From: Gentiana macrophylla
Lineage: Eukaryota; Streptophyta; Magnoliopsida; Gentianales; Gentianaceae
Reading direction: 5' to 3'
Length of the DNA stretch: 64,000 nt
NCBI GenBank assembly: GCA_026214975.1
Contig: CM047807.1
Location: 65,203,824 to 65,267,823, forward strand
This document shows positions 10,634 to 22,605 of the stretch, one piece after another. The position numbers were made by a program, and so were the translations under genes. The stretch's first letter is position 1. Each line of letters begins with the position of its first letter. The notes under the pieces are model-generated. The model did not search any database and was not told the DNA's origin. It saw nothing but the letters and a program-made list of their open reading frames with translations.

Positions 10634-11945
10634 ATGCAAACGAGAAGTAAGAAGGGACTTCTGATCTTCGATCCTGAACCTGAACGATCTATCCTAAGAA
10701 GGAGACTTCTTCCTGATCTTGACGCCATGGAAGATCAAGTTCCAATTCCAAATCCTGATCCCCAAGCTCAGTTAAATTTAATCCTTCAGCATATGCAAGC
10801 TCTGCAGCAAAAACAGAATCAACAAGCTGGCATAAATCAACAACTTCAACAATTTAGACAAAACCAGCTTAATCAATTGAACCAGGACCCTTACACACCA
10901 TATCTAAATCAAGATTTTCTCGAGGGGCATAGACCTATTTGTCCTCCTGACATGGGAGGAGTGAATTTCGATCTAAAGAACGGAGTAGTTGCTCTAGTTC
11001 AGAATAGCTCTTTCCATGGTACTGCTCAGGAAGATCCACACGACTTCTTATCCACATTCGTACAAATCATGAAGCGTGCCATTATCCTGGTGTTGATTCG
11101 AGAGATCGTAAAGTTGAAGCTATTTCCTTTTTGCTTTGAAGGGTGAAGCAAGTCGATGGTTTAAGTCATTAGAACATCATTCCTCCATACATGGAATGAT
11201 GTCAAAAGAGCCTTCGCTCTTAAGTGGGTTTCACCAGCAAGATTATGGAGATGAAACGGGAAATAGCTACGCTTGAGCAATTGGAGGATGAGACTGTTGG
11301 CAAAGCTTGGGAGAGATTGAATCTCTTGATGATGAAATGCCCCAATCACGGATATGACAGAGATATGAGTTGTTTGAATGTTTCTATAGAGGTGTCTCTC
11401 AACCTAATAGAGACTATCTTGACTCCACAGCTCATGGATCCTTCTTATATGGAGGTGATGAGACTGCCTACATAGTGGCTGAGACCATCGCCAAGAACAA
11501 TATGTGGTCGACTCCCAAGAAGACCAATGTTGCTAAGAAAGAAGGTACTGCAAGCAGTCCTGATACAAAGCTGTTGGTTGCTCAGATGGAATTGATAAGC
11601 AAGCAGCTGGCCAATCTTCAGACGCAGCCTTCTGATCTGGGAATGCAGGTAGGAACGGAGATGACGGAAGAAGTAAATCTAATGGATAATCAAAACCAAC
11701 CCTTCCAAAACTTTAACCAGAATCAGAACTACTCGGGATTTCCACGACAAAACTTCAATCAAGCCAAGTTACCACCTAGCCCTTCAAATTCGAATTCTTT
11801 CAACTCAAACTATCAAAGGACAGCTCCTAACTCCCAAAGGCCGCAGGGTGGATATAACCAAACTCAAAATCATACCACCTCATGTGTCCCTCAACACAAA
11901 TTCGATGAGCTGGTAGACATGGTGAAGACCTTGTCTACCAAATAA
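10634..11945 (+). pseudogene. gag: Gypsy A1 gag, frameshifted
   Basis: Starts at ATG 10634 (MQTRSKKG), the start shared with A2 (63661, minus) and D (48946). The N-terminal part is rich in Q and N (about residues 50-110). The retrotransposon gag domain follows (GTAQEDPHDFLSTF, EQLEDETVGKAWERLN). The C-terminal region has NQPFQNFNQNQN and KFDELVDMVKTLS segments. No zinc knuckle is visible. Frame changes near 11080-11230 and 11350 and a TAA at 11943 break it. A2 keeps one long frame across the first part, so the intact form is a normal Athila gag. Confidence 0.82.
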
Positions 11946-13660
11946 AAAGCTATTGAGAGACAAGTTGGTCATATGGCGGACATCAAATAGCAAGCGCACC
12001 TCACGGTAAACTTCCGAGTTATACCGAGAGAAATCCGAAAGCTGATGTGAATGTTTGCACTGCCATTACACCTCAGTGGGAGTATGGACAAGAAGAGGAG
12101 TTGAATGAAGTAACGTTGAGAAGTGGTAAAAAGGCTGGACCCGGCAAGATGTCGGGAAACGAGTAGCCCCTCCTGACGCCAAGAGTTCAGGAGGGGGAAA
12201 TCAGAAACCACATGGCGAAGAAAGCAACGATGAGGAGCTTAGTGACAATTCTTCGGAGGACGAAAATAATTCTGATGATGAGGAAAGAAAGGAAAGTCAA
12301 GGGGCGGTACCCCTGACTAAGAAAAAGGAAGAAAAGTTCTTGAGATGGAAGGATAAGGAGGATGATGCGATAAAGAATCAGGCCACAGTGAATGATAAAG
12401 CCCTTCCTTATCCCCCAAAAAGAAAAGAGAAAGCCCTCACCGATGACAAGCGGATATCTGGAGTGAGGAGGATGCTTAGAGACACTCAAGTTAGTATGCC
12501 CTTAGCCGAGGTATTAACTGAAATGCCTAAATGCTCTAAGTATCTTAAAGAATTATGTGGGAGTAAGAGAAATCTTGAGGGATGGTGAAGAAGTGCTCTG
12601 CGAAGATTGCGCGATGGTTTCACGAAAAGTCGTTTGTTAAGCGAGGTGACCTCGACAGACCTTCAATCTCCTGTGAGATCGAAGGCCATTTGTTCGAAAA
12701 TGTCTTATGCGACTCGGGGCCTCTATTAATGTGATGCCATTAAACGTATGCAAAAGCTCGGGTTAGATAAAGGATGCGGGACGCCCGATTTCTCTTCGAG
12801 ATGGTAGATGATCTAGCGGTCTGCGGCCGGTTGTGTAGCTAATGTTCTCCTTCAAGTTGAACATTTAGTCTTCCCTACCGACTGGGTTATTCTAGACTAT
12901 CCACCTGATAAGGAGATGCCTCTAATTCTAGGCCGAACCTTTTTAGACACTTCTAACGCTCTCATCGACTTCTGCAAAGGATAGATTATTCTTAGAGTCG
13001 ATGACACATCCGTCACCTTCACACGAGGGACAAGTCCTGAAAGTACCATAACTGATGAAATATCGTTTGTTGTAGCAATTTATGAGGATGAAAAAGATGC
13101 CTACTCTGAAGAAGCAGAGGAGTTGACAGAGATAGGTGTTTTTGAAGTCATGGACATTGAAGATCAAGCTGACTGCGGACCATCTTCTAATTCATTTCAA
13201 GCCGTAGGCATTGACGAGTCATCTTCACTCACTCACACTGAGCCTGTTATTGAGTTAGAAGCATGGAGATGCCCAACAACAAACGATGATTTCAAAGAAC
13301 TGAGTCAGGAAGACTTCATCCCTGGTGAAGAAGAAGCTCTGATGGGTAGTTGGGACGAGGTAGACTTTCGGAGAGAAGCTACTCATTGGGAAGTAGATGA
13401 TTGGGAAGAGCTGGCAGAAGAGCTTAAAGATGAAGAGTTAAGAAAAATGATCGATCACAAGAAAAAGGAAGCAAGTGTTGACCGGATGATTCCGATGGAT
13501 GATTTGATCCAGTACCTTTCTGGGGTTGAGCCTCGGGAAGATGAGTTATTCTTTAGTCAACTACTCCAAGCTTATAAAGAGAAAGGTGGCCCGTTAAAGT
13601 CTAGTATAGAGCAACCACCTCATCGATTTAGAGCTCAAACCGCTTCGAAAACACCTTAAG
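11946..13660 (+). pseudogene. Gypsy A1 gag C-terminus and aspartic protease region
   Basis: The end of gag runs to about 12590 (SMPLAEVLTEMPKCSKYLKE, usual upstream of Athila protease). The protease active-site region lies near 12710-12740 (CDSG, then a missing base, then INVMP in the next frame). PLILGRTFLDTSNALIDF near 12915-12970 is its second conserved block. An acidic linker of 178 open codons (13123-13659) leads to RT. That linker is also present in A2 (about 60690-61400). The protease would cleave the Gag-Pol polyprotein. Confidence 0.75.
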
Positions 13661-14770
13661 TATATCTTTCTTAAGGATGGAGATAAATTGCCTTTGATCA
13701 TTTCTTGAAACTCGACCACGAGCAAGAAGCACAAATGATAGAAGTGCTTAAAAAAGAATATCCTCGCGTTCGGATGGCAAGTGGGTGATATCCGAGGAAT
13801 CGACCAGATGTATGCATGCATAAAATCCGAACGGAGGAGGAGCTAAAAAGGTTAGACAACCTCGAGAGAAGGCTGAATCCGCATATGCGGGGAGGTTGTC
13901 AAGAAAAAGTGATAAAGTGGCTTGACATGGGCATCATCTATGCAATCGCCGATAGCGAGTGGGTCAGCCCTACTCAAGTTGTGCCAAAGAAGGGCGGAAT
14001 CACAGTCGAAAAGAATGAAAAAGGGGAGGAAGTTGCCTTACGACTCGTGATGAACTCTGAGTCTCAGATTGACTATCGTGAGACTTAATGAGGTTACTGC
14101 CAAGGACCACTTTCCCCTACCCTTCATTGACCAGCTTATTGAACGACTGAGTGGTCATAAGTATTATTGTTTCCTTGATGGCTATTCTGGCTACTTCCAG
14201 ATAGCCATTGATCCTAATGACCAAGAGAAGACAACTTTTACGTGTCCATCTGGTACTTTTGCTTTTCGCAGAATGCCATTCGGCCTATGCAATGCACCCG
14301 CGACTTTTCAACGGTGCATGTTAGCCATTTTTGATGGACTTGTGGAGCAATGCATGGAGGTCTTCATGGATGACTTCTCAGTCTACGGCGATAGCTTTGA
14401 TGAAATCTTAAAGAATCTAGATATGGTACTCCAGCGGTGTGTTGAGAAAAATCTGGTGCTTAACTGGGAAAAATGCTATTATCTAGTAGACGAAGGAATC
14501 GTTTTGGGACATAAGGTGTCCAATGCTGGTATTCAAGTTGATAAGGCTAAGGTCGAAGCCATTGAAAGGATGATGTACCCTAAGACAATGAAAGAGGTAC
14601 GAGGTTTTCTAGGTCATGTTGGCTTCTACAGGCGTTTCATTAAAGATTTCCCTACCATCGCCAAGCCTTTATCAAATCTTTTGAAAGATGATGTAGATTT
14701 CTTGTTCGATGCGAAGTGCAAAGAAGCTTTCAATTGTCTCAAAGACAAGCTTATCGCTGCCCTATTTTAG
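13661..14770 (+). pseudogene. pol: Gypsy A1 reverse transcriptase
   Basis: SEWVSPTQVVPKKGG near 13955 begins the conserved RT core. FLDGYSGYFQIAID follows near 14172, FAFRRMPFGLCNAPATFQ near 14262 and the catalytic FMDDF near 14365, the plant gypsy form of YxDD. The frame changes near 14080 and ends in TAG at 14768-14770, just before RNase H. All polymerase aspartates are present. Confidence 0.88.
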
Positions 14771-15322
14771 TTGCACCTGATCGACCAAGCCTTCGAGTTG
14801 ATGTGCGATGCCTCTAATTACGCCGTAGGCACAGTTTTAGGTCAAAGAGTTGATAAAAGGTTCAGGCCCATTTATTATGCGAGCCGCACCTTGAACCCGG
14901 CTCATTGCAATTACACTACGACTGAGAAGGAATTCTTAGCCGTCGTTTTTGCTATTGACAAGTTTAGAAGTTACCTTCTAGGGTCTCAAGTTGTCGTTTG
15001 GACCGACCATGCAGCCCTACGCTACCTTATGGACAAAGCAGATGCAAAACCAAGGTTACTTCGATGGATTCTGATTTTACAAGAGTTTGACCTTGTGATT
15101 AAAGATAAGAAAGGTTGTGAGAATATTGTGGCTGATCATTTATCTCGCTTAGTAAATGAGGATGCAGAGAATCACAATGATATAGGCATTGATTTTCCGA
15201 CTGAGCAATTGATGAAGCTTGAAACGGTTAGGCCGTGGTATGCTGACTACGTCAACTATTTAGCGAGTGGTCATTTAGAGGACATGACGTATCGGGAGAA
15301 GAAAAGTTCTTTTCGATCTTAA
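14771..15322 (+). CDS. Gypsy A1 RNase H and start of integrase linker
   Basis: An open segment of 183 codons with the RNase H-like fold of gypsy elements: [18 protein letters not shown] (first catalytic Asp), [20 protein letters not shown] (catalytic Glu), [13 protein letters not shown] (Asp) and [11 protein letters not shown] (last Asp). It degrades the RNA strand during reverse transcription. It belongs to the same polyprotein as the RT, from which it is separated by one stop. The ATG used as start has no biological meaning. Confidence 0.88.
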   Translation: MHLIDQAFELMCDASNYAVGTVLGQRVDKRFRPIYYASRTLNPAHCNYTTTEKEFLAVVFAIDKFRSYLLGSQVVVWTDHAALRYLMDKADAKPRLLRWILILQEFDLVIKDKKGCENIVADHLSRLVNEDAENHNDIGIDFPTEQLMKLETVRPWYADYVNYLASGHLEDMTYREKKSSFRS

Positions 15323-16671
15323 ATATCTCGTATGGGAAGATCCTTATTTGTTCCGAGTGCAGAAAGACGGATTGCTTCAAGGTGTGTTCGGAGCTTGATC
15401 GGTGGGATATCCTAGAACAATGCCATAAGCGGTCCTACCGGAGGTCATTATGGAACACCAAGACGGTTGCAAAGATCCTTCAAGCCGGATTCTACTTGGC
15501 CGACTCTGTTTAAAGATGCGTGAAGCCTTTTGTAAAGGTTGTGATAGGTGCCGAGAACCGGGCGGCGGGGTAGTAGGATGGAAATGCCACTTAAGCCCAT
15601 TCTTGAATGCGAAGTTTTCGACGTTTGGGGCATAGATTTTATGGGACCCTTTCCATCTTCGTGCGGTAATAAATATATCCTCGCCTGCAGTATCGACTAT
15701 GTTTCCAAGTGGGTTGAAGTCATAGCTACCCAAACTAATGATCATAAAGTCGTGAATAAATTCTTGCAAAAGAATATCTTCACCAGTTCGGTCATCCGAG
15801 AGCACTCATTAGTGATGAGGTACCCACTTTGCAATGCACCGCTTGATAAAATCCTTGAAAAATATGGTGTCAAACACAAAGTTGGTTCACCATATCATCC
15901 CCAAACCAAAGGCCAAGTCGAGGTAAGCAACCAGAGCTTGAAAAGAATTTTAGAGAAGACCGTGAACAACAATCGATCTAACTGAGTCTTAAGTTGGATG
16001 ACGCATTGTGGGCTTATCGTCTTCGCATTTAAAACCCGATGGGCACGCTCACCCTTCCAAATGGTCTATGGCAAAGCTTGTCATTTACATCGAACTTGAA
16101 CACGAGCTTTACGGGCAATTAAATTCTTAAATTTCGATAGCCAACTCGTGGGGAGAAACGGTTGTTACAATTGAACGAGCTCGACGAATTCTCGACTCAG
16201 AGCGCATTTAGATTGCTAAGCTTAGCAAGGAAAGAACGAAGATACTCCATGACGCTAAGATCAAGGACCGAGAATTCAAAGTTGGTGAAATGGCTTTACT
16301 CTATAATACTAGACTTCACCTGTTTCCGGGTAAACTCAAGTCTAGATGGTCCGCCCTTTGAGATTCTCGAGGTTAATCCAAGTGGAGTAATTACTTTGAA
16401 CGGGTATGGTAATCAAGCTTTTAAAGTGAATGGTCATCGACTTAAGAAATATTTTGGGCAACCAAAGGAAAAGCCTGAGACTCTTTATTTCCAAAGAAGA
16501 TATGAGAGTACAGATGTCCTGATTTGTGAAGAGGTTCCATCTTATTTCTTTGAGTCGATGATGACATTCCTACCTCTACCTCATGAGGAACCTTCTCCGA
16601 GACTCCCGAGCATGTTAGCACACCTACGCCTATCATCCGCAAGAACACAAAAAGAAGAGAGTCGAGTGTAG
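15323..16671 (+). pseudogene. Gypsy A1 integrase
   Basis: The HHCC region near 15430-15550 is scattered over frames (SGPTGGHYG remains recognisable). The core runs on from [20 protein letters not shown] near 15600, where the first catalytic Asp lies. The second Asp block (ISDEG in gypsy D) is garbled near 15800. [17 protein letters not shown] near 15893 holds the Glu. The C-terminal domain includes [12 protein letters not shown] and NGHRLKKYFG (about 16350-16460). No chromodomain, as expected for Athila. Confidence 0.82.
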
Positions 16672-18145
16672 TTTGGAGAGAAAATTTAATGATCTTATAG
16701 CACACTTGACTTGTTGTTGTGGTGAAAATCATTTCCGCCCAAAGGCTCCTCGATTACGATCATCGAGGTGGCGGTAGTCAAACCAAAGTGGCCCGATCCG
16801 GGTTGATCTTTTGAAATCTGTGTCAAGCTATTGACATTAAAAGAGCGCTCCTAGGAGGCAACCTAGTTATTTTTTTTAGGTTGTTTTAGAAGTAATACTT
16901 TAGTTGATTATGTGTTGATGGTTATTCCTCATGCATTCATTGTAAGTGTTTTGTGTTATGTGTTGCTCATGTACCCCGTGTAGCCCAATATTATATGGTA
17001 TGTCGAGTGTGGCAGATACTTTTGAGCGGTGTTCGCAAGCTTTTATGTCCAAGTGTTGTCTATTCGAGTTGTCGCGGTACATTCATGCTCCGGCCGACCT
17101 CTCGCCAACTTTCATCCGACAACCACCGTTGAAACCAAATAAGTTTTCTTTTCTTTTATTCTCGCACATTACGAGGACATAATGTGATTTAAGTGTGGGG
17201 AAATTGGGTATGTTTTTATGCTATATCCTTTGAAATATGAGTGAATGTTAAATTTCCACGAAATTTAATTTTTGTTAGTCTCGAGCATATGATTGAAACT
17301 AAATGCTTGCTAGTTGTAGTTTTCTAACGATGATAGTATGTGACTTAGTGAGATAATTATAGCATGTCTTTACTTTCATGGAGCTAGTATTCATTTTTCA
17401 CGTTCACGAGCCCTTTGATATTGAAGCAAGATTTTTGAAATATATCCTTTCATTGTTTTAGTGATTTATCTTAGGAAGGTCAAGATAGTAACACCTTAGT
17501 TAGACCGTGTCTTTGTGAATATCATAAAGTTTGAATGTGATAAGTGAGATGTAACTTATGTCTTGAAAAAAAAGAATGAATAAGTAGTGAATTGTTAATA
17601 AATACGTTTGTCGAAAGCTGGTCGATGATTTGAGTGCGATAGGGTATACCACGTATGTCCTATACCACTATGATGACCAGAAGCTCATGACAGTCAGGAG
17701 AAGCTACCTTATGATTTGAGTAAGGTAGGGTGTTATCATGAAACATCCTATTCTACTATGATGGGTAAGAGCTCATTCTGATATGCGTCAAATTTGAAAA
17801 TTTTGGAAATGATGAGTAAAAATAAAGTGAAGTCTTTGTTATCATGGATCTTATACCCAGTGAGAACCGCATGATATGTCAGTAGGGATTATCCTACCGA
17901 AAGCGTGGGAAGGCTTTGAGTGGAGCTATTCATCGCCTATATCTAGGATAGTCATTGGATTTTTGAGAGGATATTTCTTTGAAAGGCTTGTTAAATTTGT
18001 AAAGGGCTTGTCACACATACACTGAATCTATCTCTGTGATGGTATTGTTTGCTATAGTTGTTGTATCTTTTGTTACGTGAGTTAGAGATCTATGTGGATT
18101 GCATGAAAGTTGAGCTATAGTTTTGATTGTTTTGTCCGAGGACGT
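16672..18145 (+). other. Gypsy A1 long 3' UTR
   Basis: Non-coding. It contains the Athila post-pol motif at 16822-16866 (attgacattaaaagagcgct, then ctaggaggcaacc), which also occurs in D (inverted, 49231-49280) and E (57370-57405, minus). At about 17605-17790 two imperfect copies of a roughly 75-bp unit share gatttgagt, agggt, tcctat and actatgatg. The same pair is in gypsy D at 52230-52400. No env-like ORF is visible. Confidence 0.7.
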
Positions 18146-18168
18146 ACAAAAGCTAAGTGTGGGGGTGT
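18146..18168 (+). promoter_or_regulatory. Polypurine tract of gypsy A1
   Basis: The sequence acaaaagctaagtgtggggg followed by tgt lies directly before the 3' LTR. This is the usual Athila-type plus-strand primer site. Confidence 0.8.
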
Positions 18169-19763
18169 TGTTAAGGCCATATTTATATGATTATTAAGGG
18201 TGTATTTCATTATTATTTTCCCCACATTTGCATAATTTACATGAGAATTAAGGGTTTAAGTGTAATTATTTAGTAAGGATGATTTTAATATGGTTATTTG
18301 CAAAATTGATTATTTTATGTGTTAAATTAATGGAATTATTATTATTTGAGTTTTATTACATTTTGCAATGTTTATTTATCCTTTAGGAGGCTGAATTTCG
18401 AGTGCTAAAGAGGATAAATGAAGCTCAAGTCGAATTATTCAAGATAGAGTTGGAATTGGCTTGAAGAAAATTGATAAAGATGAAGAGATCCGATCCTAAG
18501 CATTGCAAACGAGCGTATGCATCCCGTCCATTCCAGACGGGCGTCCACTGATCTTGGACGAGCATCCATGCAGCGTCCAGAATCGTATTTTACATTCAGA
18601 GTCTTCAGACAGAAGCCAAACGCACGTTCATGCTCCGTCCAGGTATTCTGGACGGACGTCTGGTTGTTCAAACGAGCGTCCGGGGCCGACTTACCTCCAG
18701 CCGACTTAAAACTCTATAAAAGCACCGCATTATGAAGCCTTAAACCCGGATCTTTTACACAACTCTTTCACGCATACTTTTACATAAAAGTCTGCGCCTG
18801 AGAACCCTAATTCCTTAGAGATGAATTTCTCAATCCAACAATCTTGTCCAACATGATTGTTGGCTAAAAGCCTTGCAAAGTGAGTCGACGGAGGAAGCCC
18901 ATCATCAACACAACCAACTAGAGAGTTCGATGCTTTATGATTAGTGAGTTAATTCATAGTTTTTCATTACTTTGGATCTGTTTTGTATTGTTTAAGTTTT
19001 GTTGAATTAAGATTTGATGAAACGATCTAGGTTTATTTTATGCTTGAATGATTATATGAAAGTTTATTATTTAAGTTCTATTTTGTTCAAACTAAGGCAA
19101 TTATTCATGTTATAAGAGATTAGGCATGGTTGATTGAATAAAAGTTTGGAAACAATCTCGTGATTTCGTTTTGATTTCATGATTAGTTTGTTTGAAAAGA
19201 TAAACAAAACCCAGAATTTGGTTGTAGAAATTCAATTGAATTCGTGAAAAATCACTACTAAAAACTATATCTTTAAATCACCATCTAGTTGGGATTGTTG
19301 GTTGATGGGTGGAATCTAGTTGCCTCGCTGTGTTTTCCTTTATTGTTTATTAATCGAATCGTTAGTTTAATCTTTAGTTAAGTTCTAGTGTTTAAACCTT
19401 AAGTTTTTCCCCATTGATTTCCTGCACTTTTCCTTTCGTTCGTAGTTGAACGTTCGTCCGCAATAGCAGACGCTCGTCCAGTAGATTTCATTTCCAGACG
19501 TTCGTTCATTAAATTGAACGCTCGTCCAACTTGTCTGTTTTCTGTTCGTTTTTGTTTTCAATTTTAGGTTAGTTAATAGTTTTATCTTTTAGTTAGTTTC
19601 AACCTTAGTTTAGTTAATAATTGTGACATAATCGATATAGGTTTATACTTGAATTCGATAAACATTCCATTCCCTTAGGACGACCCGTTAACATCCTTTA
19701 CTACAGATCCTTATACTTGGGGTGTTTCGGTTTATAAATTTTAAAACTAGTTTTTACCGAACA
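18169..19763 (+). repeat. 3' LTR of gypsy A1
   Basis: 1595 bp, partner of 8440-10047. Differences are few and cluster in the GACG/CGTC-rich part (about 18540-18600). TATA box at 18715, GCCGAC at 18685 and 18700. Confidence 0.93.
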
Positions 19764-20260
19764 ATTGCTACATGAAAGCTATTGGGCTGAAGCAGTCAAT
19801 ACAGCATGCTATACACAAAATAGAACATCAGTTAACTAGAAGCTGCTGAAGACACCTTATGAGATTTGGAATGGAAGAAAACCTAATATATCCTATTTCC
19901 ATCCATTTGGGAGCAAGTGTTTTATCTTGAATCATAAGGAACAATTGAATACATTCCAACCAAAATCAGATGAAAGAATTTTCTTGGGATATTCTTCATT
20001 CAGCAAGGCATTCAGGGTATTGAACAAAAGGTCACTGAAACATGAAGAAACAATACATGTTGTATTTGATGAACCTAGGTTCACTGGAATGGAAGATGAA
20101 GCTTCAGAACCTACTGAGAATCAACAAGTCACTGATCCAGAATGTGTTGAAGTTTTTGAAAGATTCAATGACTTAAAGGTTTCGATTACGCATTTGCTTG
20201 AACACCTGCTGGAAATACTCATCGATGCAAAGAATCGAGGCAATTCAAGGATCTGCTGAA
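19764..20260 (+). pseudogene. pol: Copia A integrase, second half
   Basis: Resumes the reading interrupted at 8439: SYWAEAVNTACYTQNR, then TPYEIWNGRKPNISYFHPFG and IFLGYSSFSKAFRVLNKR. This is the integrase C-terminal half and GKGY-like region of copia elements. A TAG near 19839 and a frame change near 20190 break it. The first five bases are the duplicated target of A1. Confidence 0.82.
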
Positions 20261-21682
20261 TGCCCTATTGAAGAAACAACAAACCCTACTGAAGATGATG
20301 TTCCAGAGAATCAATCTAACCAAAATCCACAATGGTTAAGGGATCACCCTGCTGAACAAGTAATTGGCAACATACAACAAGGTGTGAGGACTAGAAGACA
20401 ATTAGAAGCAATGTTTATATGTTTTCTATCTCAAATAGAACCTAAAGTTGTTGAAGAAGCAATTTCAGATCCAGATTGGATAATTTCTATGCAAGAAGAA
20501 TTGAATGGATTTGAAAGAAATCAAGTTTGGACACTAGTGGAAATGCCTAATCTTGCGAATATAATTGGTACAAAATTGGTATACAAAAACAAACTTGATG
20601 AATCTGGTACCATTGTGAGGAATAAAGCCAGACTAGTAGCAAAAGGATATTCTCAAGCAGAAGGAATAGATTTTGATGAGACATATGCCCCTGTTGCAAA
20701 CTTGGAAGCTATCAGACTATTCCTGGCACATGCTGCTTATAAAAACTTCAAAATATATCAGATGGATGTCAAAAGTGCATTCTTGAATGGCATTCTGGAA
20801 GAGGAGGTGTATGTTCAGCAACCTCCTGGATTTGAAGTTAAAGACCAAGAGATAAAGTGTACAGACTCAACAAAGCACTTTATGATTTGAAACAAGCACC
20901 AAGAGCATGGTATGAGACTCTATCTCAATTCTTGGTGGACAATGGCTTTACAAAATGCACCATTGATAAGACTCTTTTCAGAATCAATGAAGGGAACAAC
21001 ACCCTGCTGGTACAAATTTATGTTGATGACATAATTTTTGGTTCTGAAAATGAATTGCTATGTGAGAAGTTTGCAAATCTAATGAGAAGTAAATTCCAAA
21101 TGAGTATGATAGGAAAAATGAACTACTTTTTGGGTTTACAAGTCAAACAAATGAAAGATGGAATCTTAATTCATCAAACGAAGTATACCAAGGAGTTACT
21201 GAAGAAATTTGGTATGGAAAACAGCACCAAGATATCAACTCCTATGAGTACAAACATTAGATTGGATGAAGATAAGCAAGGCAAAGATGTTGATCAGACT
21301 TTATACAGAAGGATGACAGGTAGTCTGCTCTACCTTACTGCCAGCAGACCTGATATATCCTTTGTTGTAGGTGTTTGTGCAAGATTTCAATCAAAACCTA
21401 AAGAAAGTCATTTAGGTGCAGTCAAGGTATCTAAAAGAGACTTTGGGAGTAGGGATATGGTACTCAAAGGATGGAAGCTTCAAGGTTATATCCTACTCAG
21501 ATTCTGACTATGTTGGATGCAAGATTGATAGAAAAAGCACCACAGGAACCAGTCAGTTAATGGGAGATAGACTGGTTTCCTGGTTTAGCAAGAAACAGAA
21601 TTCAATATCAACTTCTATTGCTGAAGCTGAGTATATTGCTACTAGAAGTTGTTGTGTACAGATACTGTGGTTAAGACAATAG
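20198..21682 (+). pseudogene. pol: Copia A reverse transcriptase and RNase H, two frameshifts
   Basis: The RT_2-type domain begins with [14 protein letters not shown] (20330) and continues with [19 protein letters not shown] and [21 protein letters not shown] frame change near 20855 leads to [20 protein letters not shown] and the catalytic QIYVDDIIFGSEN (near 21020). RSKFQMSMIGKMNYFLGLQV is typical of the Sire branch. After another frame change near 21420, RNase H begins (SYSDSDYVGC with the first Asp, then SISTSIAEAEYIA). Only two frame changes over 1.5 kb suggest that this copy decayed recently or has sequence errors. Confidence 0.88.
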
Positions 21683-22015
21683 TTAAAGGATTATGGAATT
21701 GAAGAAAGAGAAATTCCAATTATGTGTGACAACACAAGTGCAATTGCAATCACAGAAAATCCTATTTTGCACTCAAGAACCAAGCATATTGATGTGAGAT
21801 ATCATTTTATAAGAGATCATGTTGAAAAGAAAGATGTGGTGGTTCTTTATATTCCTGCTGAAGATCAACTTGCTAATATTTTCACTAAACCATTGGACAG
21901 TGAAAGATTTGCTAAACTAAGGACTCAACTTCGAATTATAAAATTGACTGATATAATCTTAATCAGCAGTGTACTGGAATTCACCAAGGGGATTAGTCTT
22001 TGCTATGTTGGGTGA
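21683..22015 (+). CDS. Copia A RNase H C-terminal part, end of pol
   Basis: After a TAG at 21680 the frame continues with IMCDNTSAIAITENPILHSR, RTKHIDVRYHFIRDHV and DQLANIFTKPLDSERF. This is the standard end of copia RNase H. The last codons (to the TGA at 22013-22015) already run into the first copy of the spacer repeat, so the true pol end may lie near 21940. Confidence 0.8.
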   Translation, partial: LKDYGIEEREIPIMCDNTSAIAITENPILHSRTKHIDVRYHFIRDHVEKKDVVVLYIPAEDQLANIFTKPLDSERFAKLRTQLRIIKLTDIILISSVLEFTKGISLCYVG

Positions 22016-22182
22016 GCTCACTTAGCAAATTAGTCATTGGTATCAACAATTCCATGTACTTATGGTTGGACAATTGAGCAAATGAAGTTGCCAAGGGGAT
22101 TGGTCTTTGACATGTTGGGTGAGCTCACTTGACAGATCAGTTATTGGTATTAAACTTCATCTTGTATTATTAGTTGGACAAT
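21984..22182 (+). repeat. Tandem repeat in copia A pol-aORF spacer
   Basis: Two imperfect copies with a period of 107 bp start at 21984 and 22091 with ccaaggggatt. Each contains atgttgggtgagctcactt and ends with gttggacaat. A single related copy lies after pol in copia B (41929-41990). Function unknown; see findings. Confidence 0.8.
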
Positions 22183-22464
22183 ACAAAAGGAATTAAATAT
22201 CAGTAGAGTAACTTCATCAGCAGGTTGCTGAGCCAAGTCTACTAATGACAAGGCTGCTGAAGGAAATGTTACACAGTCAAACTTACTAAAGTCAAAAAGC
22301 AAATTGCGGGATATTTATTTTATCTTTATAACCATAGTTACACGATCTGACGGTTACAAAACGTTATGGAAAAGTAATGGGGTATGTGTCAGACATCATT
22401 CATTCAAATTTAATCATGGTTAATGAACAAGATGTGTTCGTGTTACGATAGTTTCAACCACATC

Positions 22465-22500
<36 letters not shown>

Positions 22501-22605
22501 CCTATATACAGAGGCTACTTACAAAAACTCAAATCGATTTTCTCTACGTATACACTGTGTGAACACAGATTTCAGAGCTATCTTCTTCATCTTTTTCTTA
22601 CAACA
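22183..22605 (+). other. Copia A pol-aORF spacer with (TA)14 and TATA-like box
   Basis: Non-coding. A (TA)14 microsatellite is at 22469-22496 and CTATATAC at 22502-22509, about 100 bp before the aORF ATG. This is a candidate internal promoter (inference). Confidence 0.5.

Larger units (their letters stand above)
8440..19763 (+). mobile_element. Gypsy A1: Athila-lineage Ty3/gypsy element
   Basis: An 11.3-kb element with LTRs starting TGTTAAGG and ending CCGAACA, flanked by the exact duplication attgc (8435-8439 and 19764-19768). It lies inside the integrase of copia A, same strand. Order: LTR, tRNA-Asp type PBS, leader, gag, protease, RT, RNase H, integrase, long 3' UTR, PPT, LTR. Athila is inferred from the PBS, the MQTRS gag start, the FMDDFSVYG RT motif and the post-pol motif. 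The LTRs are very similar, so the insertion is fairly young, yet the coding region is full of small frame changes. Confidence 0.93.

Noticed and set aside
22469..22496. (TA)14 run taken as a simple microsatellite only
   Set aside because: Not rejected as a repeat, but as a stand-alone finding; it is reported as part of a candidate promoter, with the caution that TA runs arise easily.
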